Positions 12,271 to 43,622 of a DNA stretch of 64,000 nt are shown one piece after another (within the stretch, counting starts at the first letter, position 1; every line of letters starts with the position of its first letter). This DNA comes from Antedon bifida (Eukaryota; Echinodermata; Crinoidea; Comatulida; Antedonidae), in contig OY727097.1 of the NCBI GenBank assembly GCA_963402885.1, positions 3,658,001 to 3,722,000 of the forward strand, in the 5' to 3' direction. The position numbers and the translations under genes were made by a program. Under the pieces are notes generated by a model that was not told the DNA's origin, ran no database searches, and saw nothing but the letters and a program-made list of their open reading frames with translations.

Positions 12271-14373
12271 TACAAATGTCACCTATAGTAAATGTGATGT
12301 CACCATACCTAAAAGATGTCACCTCTGAATTGGTGTAAATAATAAAAAAATAATAATAAATAAGTGGTTGTTTTTATTAACTGTAATAAGCATGCTTGTA
12401 TACTAATACTATTTTTAGGACAACCAATAAATATATTTAAAAGAAATAATATTGTTATTAATATCACATGATATTTCCATATGATGTTGTTTACAATGAA
12501 AACCTTATTTTGCAATCTTTTCACATGATCTGAGATTTTTATATTTTGTTCCTCTTTATTGTCAATGAACTATTTATTTTTAATATGTTCATATATTTAT
12601 TATGCTACTCTGTATTTTGCCCTATTTGGGGAAATAAATGTTATTATTATTATTATAACTACAGTACAGTATGTTATCGTATGAAGTTGAATAAATATGG
12701 ATTTTTTAGCACAGGTATCCTTGTTGCAAACCCTAACCTGGCCTGTGGATATTGTTGGCAGTAAATTGTTACTGCAGTTTGTTATTGTTTACAGGTGACA
12801 GTCAAATCTGTTCCAACAGGTTTTACCTTGATCACCTTCTCTGATAACATTCTTCCCCACTGAGCACCAAATTATATACAATGTTGAGAAACTGAGCCCT
12901 AAAGTAGTAGGTTATCACCAAAAGAAGGCATTTATTGAGGAAATAAATTAGTTCAACATCCAACTACAGAAGGTACATACATGTACTAACAATTATATCA
13001 AAAATAAAAATAAAAAAACTTGGGTACTTCGTAGTACTTCACATACATGTTACAGACATTCCAACCCCTGGACTTTCAAAAGCGGGACATATTGATTTTT
13101 TTCATTGCGGAGGGGTGGGGGAAGATTGTTTTGTGAGGGCCAGGGGGCGCGGGAGGTGTGGTGCGTTCTTTTTTTAGAAATGCTTCTGGACATGTAGATC
13201 TGTGCCTGGTTACTTTTCGCCTGATTAGTGTGTTTAGCCCTGCTAGCATGAAACAAATTTGCCGTGTAATAAAGCACTATGAGTATGAAGTAACCAAGTT
13301 TTTTCTTTTTTATATATACTGTATCTAGCTCTACCAATGGTATCGAGCACTGTAACTAGACGATCTAGTTATCTCTTACTTGCACATGTACAGCAGCTAT
13401 GTATTTAAATAGGATTTGGGACCTATTTGTGCATTTGTTGACATGGATTTGTGGTCAATAGGATACCCATAGGCTAATAAACAGGAGATCCAGAAACGTT
13501 TTCAACCTTGACTATTTCCAAGTACTGTTTACAGTACTTTGATAGGCTATAGTGTGATACTTAAATTTAAATCCTATGGACAATACATTGCTACACTGGA
13601 GGAAGCCGTCAGAGTTCACAGAATACTTAGTTGTCCGGGTGATTCGGTTGTTATTTGGGTATGAAAGTTAAATACAGGAAACAATACTGAACTGTGTAGG
13701 TAGTTTTTAGGAAGTATTTATGCATATATTACCTTTCTATAACAGTTTAAACTACTGTAAGTCTTTTTGTTTACATTATTTTAATATTTCTAAAACCAGC
13801 TGAGAGAATCTGCACTTCATTTTAGTTGATTATCATTGCCACTTCATTGTTTACTTAAAAGTGTCCTAAGTATTGTACAGTTTTTTATTCGTTTATTCTT
13901 TGTATTGATGATTGAGTCGCTGGTATGGGCTATAGTTTAATACAATACTTTTTTTTACTTTAAAATAAAACATAGTTAGGCGATAGACCGTGTGACAGCA
14001 TCATAATGCAATGAATATTATTATCACAGTACTGTTAGTGTTACGTCTAGTGAATACTGGTGGTATTCTAACTTTTGGTATATACCACAGATGTCATCGT
14101 TTAGGCTGAAGTTGCTGATTCTAATATTGTAGTCAGTTTTGTTTTGTTGACGGTATGGCTATTGTATGTCGATCTCTATACAACTTTGGAGATTGTTAAT
14201 GTTACTGTATGTACCATAGCAGTATGAACTTTCACTCTACAGAATGATATCAAAGAGCTAATTGGTCAGATGTTTTGTCTTATTTACATAAATTCTGATA
14301 GAGAATTTTTTTTGCACAGTATATTTCTAACTAATTATATTAAATTTCTTTCTGCAGTATGATTGCTTAAAAT

Positions 14374-33678
<19,305 letters not shown>

Positions 33679-33993
33679 TTTCCCCTATGTTTAATTAATC
33701 CGATGTTTGGGGTATTATTGTGGTAAAAAATTGACTGTCTCCATAAGTTACGAAATAGAGCTGTCTGTGACGTCATCCTTGAGTCTGACAAACTAAATTC
33801 TGACAACGTTCAAAACTATTCTACCTGACACGTTTTAATGGTAAACTTGTCCTGACTGAGATTTGAGACAACGAAGGTGTGGGAGGGGGTGGGTGTGTCG
33901 GACGGGTGGGTGGAGGTTATCAACGAATCAAAATAGATAAAATAAAAAGGGAGGAAAGCTAACAAAAGCAACTACACGCAATATGCTTTTTGG

Positions 33994-33999
33994 AATAAA
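33994..33999 (+). other. Candidate poly(A) signal for INF2
   Basis: AATAAA in 'tttggaataaataat', 316 bases past the stop. A second AATAAA at 33941 is equally possible. Confidence 0.35.
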
Positions 34000-34374
34000 T
34001 AATGCTTATAGGGGAACTCCGGGTATTGTAATTGTTTAAAACAGATTCAACAGTAATAACATTTGTAAAATAATATAAGTAAAGGAACATTCCATTTAAC
34101 ATATTTTTTTCAGAGAGCTAGTTGCAATATTGTAAGAATTGGATATGATAATTTTATTTTGTATGATTTTTTATGTTTTGCGTATAGTTAATGATGAATT
34201 GTATAGTTTAATTGTAATTTATTCATAAATCAATAGCAATACATACATTTTAGTTACGTGCAAAACAACATAAAATAGCACTTTGGTTATCGTGCACGTG
34301 CCTGGCTTTGAGACTTGTTTTAGCCGACAACCCGCAGGTGATCGGGATATTATATATATATGACAAATCTAGCA

Positions 34375-34460
34375 GATTCTCTGTACAATATCTGTAATTT
34401 CTCCGGTATCATAGGCGGATTGTGTAACATACGTATCACATGTTACGCCTGTATCATACA
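34375..34460. repeat. Partial relative of the 30693 inverted-end element
   Basis: 'gattctctgtacaatatctg', 'ccggtatcataggcggattg' and 'gtatcacatgttacgcctgt' follow the left half of the 30693 element in order. The right half is absent. Confidence 0.6.
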
Positions 34461-34952
34461 AGCGCAACATATACATTGTACATTGACATTGTATTACAAA
34501 ATGTGCCTATTATGATAACGGCGGACAAAATGATAAAATCACCGCTTAGTCGATTAATGCTCTTGAATAGAGGATTCAAACCGTACATGTATGACGTTAT
34601 CGTAGATAGTACCTACCAGTAAATTTATGCATCTAGTTGTCTATTGAATAACAATTGGCTCTTTAACATACGTTTTTTAATATTTTGTATTTAATGATGT
34701 CTAACAATGAAATGCCTGCAATTTTAAGTAATAAATAATATTATGAATACAAAATCACCGTAAAATCTATTTTGTAAGCCTATCGTATTTATTTCATTCA
34801 CATTTATTTAAAACAGTCCAAGAAAAAAACAATAATAGTAATAATAAGAGGATTTAATTGTGAAGCTGTTTGGGTGAGTACAGTAGTACTAACTTCTATT
34901 TTGTTGATTTTTGTTTGTTATACATGAAATAGACTTGTCTTTACAGTCTACA

Positions 34953-35036
34953 TCTCACTATGTCGGTCGGTTGGTTGGTTGGTCGGTCGGTTGGTCGGTC
35001 GGTAAACACTGACTCAAATTTGCGCACGCGACTGAC
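34953..35036 (+). repeat. Microsatellite-bearing repeat (GGTT/GGTC)n, second copy
   Basis: Borders 'tctcactatgtcggtcggtt' and 'ctcaaatttgcgcacgcgac' match the 11418 copy. The tetramer run differs in length and order. Confidence 0.7.
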
Positions 35037-35529
35037 GTTTTGATTTTTATCTGAAAATACAGTTTAGTTTACAAGCTCAAGTAGTATACGTATGAAACGC
35101 CATATGTGCCAAAATATTTATCTTTTTACTAATATTAAGTCAAAATCCGTCTGGAACCCAGACTATACATGACATAAAACGAAGCCATAAACTTTCAATA
35201 GATGAAATACGTACCAGTAAGCTGCTGTATTATTGTTATTGAGATATCAACACCATTCATGCATCACCATCCTTTATACTTACCTTTACGAATTGTAGAT
35301 CCCAAGGATCTGATAATAATGGGTATTTTTGTTATTTAAATATACTTTTTAGTTCACCTTAAAATCGGCAGATTTCACAAACCGTATTGTGATTTTGATT
35401 TCACTGCGTGTATTATTGCCAACGCCATGAATTTTATGTTGCGGGTATAATCGGTGTTAGTGGTAAGTTTAGTCTGAAATAGGTCTATCTTTTAACTTAA
35501 CGTTCAGTTTGCCGTACTGATACTGCGAT

Positions 35530-35965
35530 TAGGTCTACCGTTTGTGGCACTGCGTTTTCCGTTTGTGGTACCGTGTCGTTTGTGGCACTATGTCGTTCGT
35601 GGCACTATTTGTGGCACTGTGTTGGTCGTTTGTGGCACTATTTGTGACACTATGTCGTTGTGACACTGCGTTTTCCGTTTGTGGCACTGCGTTTTCCGTT
35701 TGTGGCACTGCGTTTACCATTTGTGGCACTGATTTTGCCCTTTGAGGGCTGTGTTTACCGTTTGAGGCCTTGTTCTTGCCGTTTGAGGCCTTGTTCTTGC
35801 CGTTTGAGGCCTTGTTCTTGCCGTTTGAGACAATGTTTTTTCCGTTTGAGCACCGTGCGACCCGTTTCAGACACCGTTTTTGCCGTTTGAGCACCGTGCT
35901 TGCCGTTTGAGACACTGTTTTTGCCGTTTAAACACCCCGTGTTTGCCGTTTGAGGCATTGTGTTT
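35530..35965 (+). repeat. 21-base minisatellite, about 20 units in two sub-types
   Basis: The first half is built from 'gtttgtggcactgcgttttc' variants and the second from 'gtttgaggccttgttcttgc' variants. Most units are 21 bases, some 19-25. Because 21 is divisible by three, several frames stay open on both strands, but the translations are pure repeats with no start context or splice support, so I do not call a gene. Confidence 0.9.
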
Positions 35966-36685
35966 GAATATATTCAAATAAACAAACTCCTCCCCCCTCA
36001 CCCGCACACAAACAAACGCCCCGTTTCCATATGAGATTCAGCTATATGGTCACGAATTTAAAACGAGAGAAATTAATTCTATCTCCGATTTTTTGTTTTG
36101 TTTTTTTAAAGTAATGTTATTTATTGAGCACTGGTGGGTAGGCCTAAGTTCTTAACAAATTAAGCGTATCGCCTCTCTAGTGTGCAGCGTGTCCGGTGAT
36201 TCAGTCTGATTACCAATACAATTAAACTTGTGAATTATTATACCCTTCCGCGAGGGTACGAGCGAGGCCTTGTTGAGCTTACAATGGAATGTCTTTTATG
36301 GCTGTTTCCTGCTTACGTGTACAATAGCCCTATGGTTGAACGACTCTTGACACTTATAATGTAATAACAATATTGTCAATTATTGACTGACTTGACCTGT
36401 ATTATTGAATAATCTGAATTTTATGAAAACATTTTCGAAACTAATCGCGCTCTTCGACTATCGAACACATCAATCGCGCAAAGAAAGTGCGCATAGCCTA
36501 GTGTGAAATAGAAGAAAACACACGTTGGGTACGTTGGATTTTTATTCTGTACATGCTATTGTATTTCTTATATATACAAACACTGCTGTTGAGCGTATAA
36601 CAATGAATTATGAATAATCATATTGTTGTTTTTTTATCATTTAAGCTGGCAGAGTAATAGGACCAGAAGCAAGATTGCTGTCGGT

Positions 36686-39600
36686 ATGGTGGTGCTGAGT
36701 ACGTCCGTACAGCGTCGGTGGTGGTGGGCAGTTACGGTTGTGTGCATGTTGAATGGTTACTTTATATACGGCATTGTATACAGCTATGGGGTCTTATTTG
36801 GTGATCTTCAAACCGAATTTGATTCATCGACAATAGTTACAGGTATTGATTAATTCTTTTTACTTAATAGGGCCTAGCTAGGCCTAGTCTAATCATTGTT
36901 ATTATTAGGCCTAGGCTTAAGCAAACGTATTTAATTGTACCATGGATTAATGATTAATCCATGATTGTACTAAGTCTACAGTAGACTTAGGCCTATGTCC
37001 GCTTTGAGTGCGGTTATTTGCCATAGGGTAAATCCAGTTTTTAAAAGAAGCACTTACAGACGGTGGGCTCCAGAAGTAGTCGTGCCTATGCCTAATTGCG
37101 TAGTCGTTAGGGCCTGGCCAGAAACTTTTTTCAATAAAAAAAAGTCGAATTTATTTCTAAAATGCTTACTAGCATTTATAATCTCTAGGTCTTTTGTTAA
37201 TGTCAGCCCTCTTGTTTAAGTTCAGCGTATAATTTGAATTATTAACGTATTTGCTTTACGCCTATTTCAGTTTAAATATATATTATTGAATTATTGACCC
37301 GTTGTAAATGTTAGGCATACTTATATACATACATATATACTGATGTATATACCATTGCATACAATTCAAACTCGAAAGAGTGTTGATTTTAGTAACGTAA
37401 TGCCTAAATCCATCGTTTTTTAGTTAACTGCGTAAGTATACAATGATCATTACTATCACGTGACCTTTTTTTCCCTTTAACAGGATGGGTGCAGTCACTT
37501 TGCTTAGCATGTGGTCAACTGTTCTCAGTGCCTGGTCAGATGTTGGTAATTCGGTTTGGTTATTTCAACGTCATCATATCCGCCGTTTTCATGTATTCGT
37601 TGTGTTTACTTCTGAGTTCATTCGTTCCGTCAATAATCTACATGTACATAACGTACGGTCTTGGTGTTGGTATAACGACTGGAGTTTCTACGAAGCTTTT
37701 TATACAATTCTCTTTTGAATGGGCGCCAGTTCAGTACCGAGTGAGGGCATCAACACTAGCTACTCTTGGTGGTACCATTGGTAAGAAAACAATCTGCGTA
37801 TAGGGCCTACAAACGTCGCGTATTTTCTTCCAAAGATTGTCTCTGCTGAAAATCAAGATAGCTGATATTTTCTAAAATGCAACAACCTAACTCTCTTTCA
37901 AATTAAAAAAAAACACTGTCAATGGGTTTGCAAACTTGGCTTATACAATTCAGCCAAATAAAGAAGAAGAACTTCTGTTGAAATCCATTTGATCTGTGTT
38001 CCTGTCTTCGGTATGCATATTCATGTACTGGCTCTGGTGTATAAAAAATGCAGCAACTTCTGGATGTTTTAGCAAAAATCTTTGAGAGTTTTATAACTGG
38101 AGTTCATAGATAAATTATATACCTGTTTGATCTCTGTAATATTTTGGCAGTGCGTGAATGACTCAAACCCATGAATATCACTTCCCGTACCACCTCTGTC
38201 TACACTATCAAACTTATGTGAGAATAAAGTGTGATATGCACAAATATGGTAGTGATATGACATCATCATGTCCATATATGGGCACATCACATTTGTTTGT
38301 CACGTAAAGTTTGATAGTGTAGACAGAGCTTAAGTTTAGACTCCACTGACTGATTAAAGACACTCACTAAAGCAGTATTTGAAATATTTGTGAATGAAAT
38401 TGTATTTTTTCTTTTATATAAAACAGGATTATTAACAATAAGCCCAGTCCTAGGAACTTTATTGACACGTTTAGGATGGCGGTGGACGTTGAGGATTTGC
38501 TCGGGCCTGGTGTTTGTAATGGGTTTGATCATTGCACCTGTGATCTACATAACACCGAAAAAGAAAAACCAAAGTTTGGAAAACACTGATGTTGGTGCAT
38601 ACTCGAAAGTTTCTCAACGAGATGGTGACGTTGAGAAAGAAATGAAGTCATACTCAGAAGTTTCTCAACGAGATGGTGACGTTGAGAAAGAAACGAAGTC
38701 ATACTCAGAAGTTTCTCAACGAGATGGTGACGTTGAGTATAAAACGAATGCATTCACGGACGTTTCTCAACGAGATGGTGCCCGAGATGGTGACGTTGAG
38801 AAAGAAACAAAGTCATACTCAGAAGTTTCTCAACGAGATGGTGACGTTGAGACAGAAATTAAGTCATACTCAGAAGTTTCTCAAGGAGATGGTGAGGTTG
38901 AGAAGGAAACGAAGTCATACTCAGAAGTTTCTCAAGGAGATGGTGACGTTGAGAAAGAAACGGAGTCATACTCAGAAGTTTCTCAGAGACGTGTTGACGT
39001 TGAGAAAGAAATGAAGTCATACTCGGAAGTTTCTCATGGAAGTGTCGAGGTTGAGAAACAAATGACGGAGTCATGCCCTGAAGTTTCTCAACTAGAATTA
39101 ACAATTGATGAAAAAGAGATGGAATCGGAGGTCTCTCAGCGAGATATACTCAGAATTCCAGAAACATGGCTGTTTGGATCAATGTGCGCTGTCGTAAGCT
39201 GTGCTACCGGCTTTACTATGATTAATCTTGTAAGTCATGTCAGATAGCGTCGTACGACGATTCCCGACGAATCGTCTCGTCGGGACCTAAAAATTACGCC
39301 CTACTATAGACTTTTAATAGATTATTGATAATTATTATTGACTGATAAGACATTTTTACTATACCAATTATGACAGAAATTATTTTGTTTTTCTTTGAAA
39401 GGTAGATTTTTCAACAAAAGCCGGGTTTACACTTAAGCAAGGCACATTGATTTTAAGCATAAATGGTGGAGCAGAAGTGATCGGGAAAGTGTGTATTGCA
39501 TCGTTCATAGACAAGTTACATTTTCACAAAATATTGATTTGGCCGCACGCTTGTATTGTGGGAGCCGTTTCGTGTATTTTTCTACTCTACGTTACATCGT

Positions 39601-40286
39601 TTGAAGGAATGCTCATTGTGTCTTTCGGTATGTTTAAAAAAACTTCTACTGTCGTACTTGTTAGTGACAATGTGAGGATGTAGTATTGATGACGTAATGT
39701 TGTATTATTAATTTGTGTCATGAGATTTTAGCATGGAGAACCGAAATTACTCCATGGTATTATATTATACAAACTAATATAATAGAGCACTTTAAAATAA
39801 TATTTTTTTTTCTATAGCTTTTGGTATAGTTAAAGCAGTATTTAATGCCACTCCATACGTTGTGGCATCAGAAGTATTCCCGCCAAAATATATCCCAAGT
39901 GCAGCAAGTCTTGGTTCGGTACCATGTGGAATCGGATATCTCCTCGCAGCTTTACTAGGAGGTAAGTACCGTAAGCCTGTCAGTAGGCCTATCATTATCA
40001 TAATATGATGCACACCAAAATGTGCTCTCTGAGGCTTTTAACCACGTAGTTGTCATCCTATACTTCAGGTTTTAGCTACGACTACACTGGTTCTTATGAT
40101 TCAGCCCTCTACGCCTGCTCGGGATTATACCTGATTGGTTGTGCATTGGCGCTATGCACGCTGTTATGGCAGAAAATGTGCGCAGTTGAAAGATTTCGAC
40201 CTACGCATGGAATCAAACAAAATATAACAGACCCACCTTCTAGATTGAATACAAACGATAGGCCTACAAAAGACTCTTTACTTTAA
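36686..40286 (+). CDS. SLC16 (monocarboxylate transporter)-like MFS protein, copy 1, 614 aa
   Basis: Plasma-membrane major-facilitator transporter; substrate unknown. Exons 36686..36842, 37484..37780, 38427..39229, 39402..39627, 39818..39961 and 40069..40286 have good splice borders and total 1845 bases (615 codons). TM1 holds RRWWWAVTVVCMLNGYFIYG, followed by YSYGVLFGDLQTEF, an MCT-like TM1-2 layout. Later segments include GWVQSLCLACGQLFSVPGQ, RASTLATLGGTIGLLTISPV, and C-terminal YDYTGSYDSALYACSGLYL. The usual SLC16 acidic-Gly-Gly/Ser-Trp motif in TM1 is replaced by basic residues (QRRWWW). Exon 3 contains about nine tandem copies of a 17-residue unit (SYSEVSQRDGDVEKETK) in the cytoplasmic loop between TM6 and TM7. 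Met36686 is chosen because it aligns with the start of copy 3; an in-frame Met at 36623 would add 21 residues. AATAAA lies 20 bases past the stop. Confidence 0.9.
38193..38331. repeat. Family A element in intron 2 of transporter copy 1
   Basis: The left end is clipped ('ctctgtctacactatc') and the right end 'gatagtgtagacagagctt' is intact. Inner order reversed. It ends 95 bases before the exon 3 acceptor. Confidence 0.85.
38590..39110 (+). repeat. 51-base coding repeat in the transporter central loop
   Basis: About nine to ten units, each encoding a variant of SYSEVSQRDGDVEKETK. One unit carries a partial internal duplication (QRDGARDGDVEK). Units differ by scattered substitutions, and those near the 3' side (SQRRVDVEKEM, SHGSVEVEKQM) are the most diverged. 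All indels keep the frame. The array is followed by EVSQRDILRIPETW, the non-repeated loop end shared with copy 3. Confidence 0.95.
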
Positions 40287-40305
40287 CTTTTGTAATTTTC
40301 ATACT

Positions 40306-40311
40306 AATAAA
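40306..40311 (+). other. Poly(A) signal of transporter copy 1
   Basis: AATAAA in 'atactaataaacag', starting 20 bases after the TAA at 40286. The distance is short but workable, and no other AATAAA is close. Confidence 0.55.
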
Positions 40312-42087
40312 CAGATAAAGTAGAAATTGTGGGTGTATTCATTAAAAAAAAATTATAATAGAAAGAGCATGTTGATATATTCGAATCAAAATGACCAGTC
40401 CAAATTCAACATCCATTTGTCAGGACACGTAGGCCTACAACGAATGTCTCCTTTTCCCCGCATCCTATGGTAGCATGTTCGCCAATTTTTTTAGCGATAT
40501 TTTTGATATTATAGTTTAATTTGTATGTTCATCCAGTTTTTATGCAGCATAATAAGTAAACCAAACGTTTTGTTGTTTTGATGTTGTCCTTGTTTCCGTT
40601 CGGTCTCACTCAATTTAAGGCGCCAACTTTATCTGATTTGAATGAGATAATTATCGGTTAATTTTTCTCGAGCGGAATCGGTTCAACCCCTGTTTCCAAA
40701 GGCGCTTTATCGGTTAATTATTATCGGTTAATTTGTGGCTGCGGAACACGGCCATAATGATCGAATCCGCGCCTGACTGTCGAGGGAAAAGGCACGGAAG
40801 CACATCCAACTTCTCCGCATGCGCACATCACTTGGCATTTTCGTCACTCGATCGTCGCAAATTCGAATAGCTGCCTACACCTAGAGTAGAGTATCAGGAG
40901 ATTTTTTTAGAGTATCTTCTTTCATTATTTTACCGATCCATCATCATGAAACAGCTACCTACCAATTTTCTATTTTTACCAGAGCAATTTCGTATGCCCG
41001 TTTATTTTATTGTGTTCGATGGTCGATTTTGATTTTCTCTCTTTTAAATTAGGCCATGGAGGAATTTCCTCCATGATTAGGCCTATGTCATATTTGTTTC
41101 AGTAATAGTTCGATATCTATGTAGAACTAGAACGGGGGGGGGGGGGGGGTTTACTAAGAGAGTGCATAGTCCGCCTACTGTAAAATTCTCCTACAAAGAT
41201 TTCACCGGAAAACAAAAAAAAACCCATTTATTTTTTGTGTCTTAATGCTGTGTGTGATTATGCTAATTTTACTACATACAACCATCGTGTATGCGAATTT
41301 GGTGTAATGGTTATGTAACCAGCCTTTCTACTAACAAGCATGTGTTTCCATATTTGTGTAATGGTATATGTAACCAGCATTTCAACTAACAATAGTTTCA
41401 GTTGACTAATATAACAATAGAACAGCAACGCCAAAAACAAACGGGTGAATTTGAAAAGAAATGGGGTTTTTAACCCGTATCAAAAAACAAATCAAATTAT
41501 GTTTTACAATTACAAATCACAAATTTTTTTTTTTTTTTTTTTTTGACAAGTACGGTAGGCCTAGTATAGGTCTCGAGAAAATGCAATTAGTTTAATTACT
41601 TGTTACTTTAGGACTGCTCGCCGGCTTTTTGAAAATTGTCTCCTATCTTTTAACACAGCAGGCCTGCAAATAATACTAAAAAGTGGTCCAGAATTGGGAC
41701 CCTGATCCGGATTTCCTCCAAAATTTAATGGAGTTGTCCTTGACCACAAATATATCTGTATTTTCATTTTGGTAAAGATCTTGCAATAACTTTTTTTAGT
41801 AATCCTGCTAACAAACAGACACGTACAGGCGATCGATCCTTCGCGGAGATAAATATAGCTCAACTGGCCCAAGGACAATAATTCAATAACTAATAATCGT
41901 TATAGGCCGACACGCGTAATGTATTTGAAAACCAGTTTGTGAATGACCTGAAATGATCTTATCATGATCCGATATCTGATCTGAGTCATGACGGAGCTTA
42001 TCAGAGCGGAGAGACTGCTCTGGGTCTGTCAGTGCTTTATTGATGTACTGTACTTTGTTGTCGGTAGGCCTAAGACCATGACAGAAC
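40312..42087. other. Spacer between transporter copies 1 and 2
   Basis: The block 40540-40880 ('aagtaaaccaaacgtttt', 'ttccgttcggtctcactcaa') resembles 43737-44060 upstream of copy 3, so upstream DNA was duplicated with the exons. A run of about 16 G lies near 41134 and about 23 T near 41522. A conserved-looking repeat lies at 41680-41850. No coding region is supported. Confidence 0.65.
41680..41850 (+). repeat. Dispersed repeat ending in 'gtaatcctgctaacaaacag'
   Basis: 'gatccggatttcctccaaaa', 'tttaatggagttgtccttga', 'ttggtaaagatc' and 'gtaatcctgctaacaaacag' followed by a 'cgcggag' word look like a repeat I recall from many marine invertebrate genomes. That recognition is from memory and unverified, and only one copy is in the window. 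Confidence 0.4.
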
Positions 42088-43160
42088 ATGGGTGTCTCTG
42101 AAGTGGGTGGTGACGGCCACGGCTGTCCTAATTATGTATTGTGTCTTCGGATCATTATACTCTTATGGATTGTTTTTTGGAGAACTTCAAACGGAATTCA
42201 ACTCAACTACACTAGTCACTGGTAATATATTTAATGAAGTAGGCTACGGTTCTGGGACGATTCGGCCCTGAGACGATTCGGCCCGGGACTATTCGGCCCA
42301 CTTTTGGTGGGACGATTCGGCCCACTTTTGGGCCGAAACATCCCACTTTGTGGGCCGAAACGTCTCACTTTAGACCAAATTCATATCCATTTTTTTTTTA
42401 TTTATCAAGTTTTTAAAGGTGTTTAACAATCCGTATTTTATTGATATTGACAAAGTTGATATATATAATATATATAATAAATTACTAAAAAAACGTAATT
42501 TTATATTCAATGTATTACAGTACTTCGAAAACCTTGTTTATTTCGTGCATTCGCCAAGCGGCCAACAGAGGGCGTAACTTGTTTACATCGTTCGCGTGAC
42601 TAAAAAATGATTATTTTCGACAATGTTTTCAAAATGTTTGCTTTATTGCACCTTTATCCCTAGTAGTGCTATTTTATGCTTATAAATGCATATCAAAGCC
42701 AATAAATGTAAGTGTGCCGAATCGTCTCAGGGCCGAATCGTCCCGGGCCGAATAGTCCCGGGCCGAATCGTCCCAGGGCCGAATCGTCCCGGGCCGAATC
42801 GTCTCAGGGCCGAATCGTCCCGTTACCGTAGGCTACAGTAGTAGGTCACGGAGTAACCAAATATTAAGAAGGGGTCGATCGCTATGTGTTGTTCGCAAGT
42901 TTTTTCGATCCCAGCACAAATGATTGTACCTCGATTCGGAATTTGTAACGTCATTGCATCTGCTACATTTATATGCTCTTTAGCGTTGTTGCTCACTTCG
43001 TTTGTGCCATCAATGGCTTTCCTCTACGTCACGTATGGTTTTTGCTTTGGTATTGCCTCAGCTATTGCGACAAAACCTATGGTGAAACTAATTTTAGAGT
43101 GGGTACCTGTTCAGTATCGGATGAGAGCTACGACCATTGCGACTTTTGGTGGAACAATAG
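42088..43160 (+). pseudogene. SLC16-like transporter copy 2, two-exon relic
   Basis: The exon 1 equivalent (42088..42221) encodes LKWVVTATAVLIMYCVFGS then LYSYGLFFGELQTEFNSTT, but this frame is not joined to the expected Met (MGVS at 42088 is in another frame), so a small shift lies just after the start. The exon 2 equivalent (42874..43160) is open throughout. However, its first dozen bases and the normal acceptor seen in copy 3 are missing, and its donor reads GC instead of GT. Exons 3-6 are absent. A 580-base palindromic element sits between the two exons. Exon 2 is about 98% identical to copy 3 (five differences counted), exon 1 only about 83%. Use as an alternative 5' end of copy 3 cannot be excluded but is unlikely. 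Confidence 0.8.
42248..42827. mobile_element. Palindromic element with GGGACGATTCGGCC subrepeats and a 9-base target duplication
   Basis: A 580-base element flanked by GTAGGCTAC on both sides (42239-42247 and 42828-42836). The ends are inverse: ggttctgggacgattcgg at the left, and ggtaacgggacgattcgg at the right on the other strand. Each end is built of 15-16-base units 'gggacgattcggccct', about five at the left in mixed orientation and six or seven at the right. The middle is AT-rich with no transposase. A 9-base duplication fits Mutator-like elements (8 bases would fit hAT). The superfamily is inferred. Confidence 0.85.
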
Positions 43161-43350
43161 GCGAGTTACAAATATTACAGATGACCTAAAGCTACGTTTA
43201 CAGTGAACCAGTATTTACATTGTTTCGGTGACCGGAGAAAATAGTTTCACTTGAAAACATTGAAAATTAATACACAAACCGGGCAGCCATAGTCGTTTGT
43301 TCCTTTGTTGATGCAGGATCCGTCCCTGATGGTATTAGTGATATTTGGCC

Positions 43351-43622
43351 TTAAAGATGTATTGTCCCCCAAAACATGAACAATTAAGATTAATTAATTC
43401 AGACTTTAGTAGTTTTAATAAAGTTAATTACTTCAGTAGAAAAAAAAAAAACAATACTGTTTTTAGTTATAAAATGACAAAACGGTTCAACCAAAAACCC
43501 ATTTGCTGCCAGTTTTTTAGGTAAATACATTTTTTCGATCCAATTTTTGGTCAAAGTGGATAACTATTAGGTCACCGTAAATTGTAAATATTTATTTTTT
43601 CAGGATGACAATACATCTGTAA
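43351..43622. repeat. Family B element, shortened copy
   Basis: Both ends are recognisable ('ttaaagatgtattgtccccc' and 'gatgacaatacatctgtaa'). About 80 bases shorter than the 3346 copy. Confidence 0.75.

Larger units (their letters stand above)
1199..14357. other. Intergenic stretch between PGM2 and INF2
   Basis: This 13-kb AT-rich stretch shows no ORF with recognisable protein similarity. It includes the PGM2 3' UTR at its left end and, somewhere before 14358, the 5' UTR exon(s) and promoter of INF2, which I cannot place: an acceptor (ttctgcag at 14350-14357) opens the first coding exon, so at least one non-coding exon must lie upstream. The recognisable content is repeats, listed separately: families A, B, C and D, SINE-like heads, a Tourist-like element and a tandem duplication. 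Confidence 0.7.
33679..36685. other. Spacer between INF2 and the first SLC16-like gene
   Basis: Contains the INF2 3' UTR, with candidate AATAAA at 33941 and 33994, about 265-320 bases after the stop. Also contains a partial relative of the 30693 element, a GGTT/GGTC repeat, a 21-base minisatellite and the presumed promoter of the transporter gene. No coding region is supported. Confidence 0.7.

Noticed and set aside
13050-13337. 95-codon - strand frame upstream of INF2
   Set aside because: Low-complexity composition, no similarity recognised, no splice or promoter support.
35535-35958. Open frames of 67-126 codons on both strands
   Set aside because: They are translations of a 21-base minisatellite; a unit divisible by three keeps frames open. 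No start context, splice sites or recognisable protein.
38529-39104. Antisense and shifted frames across the 51-base coding repeat
   Set aside because: The repeat keeps other frames open; the transporter frame is the one continuous with exons 2 and 4.
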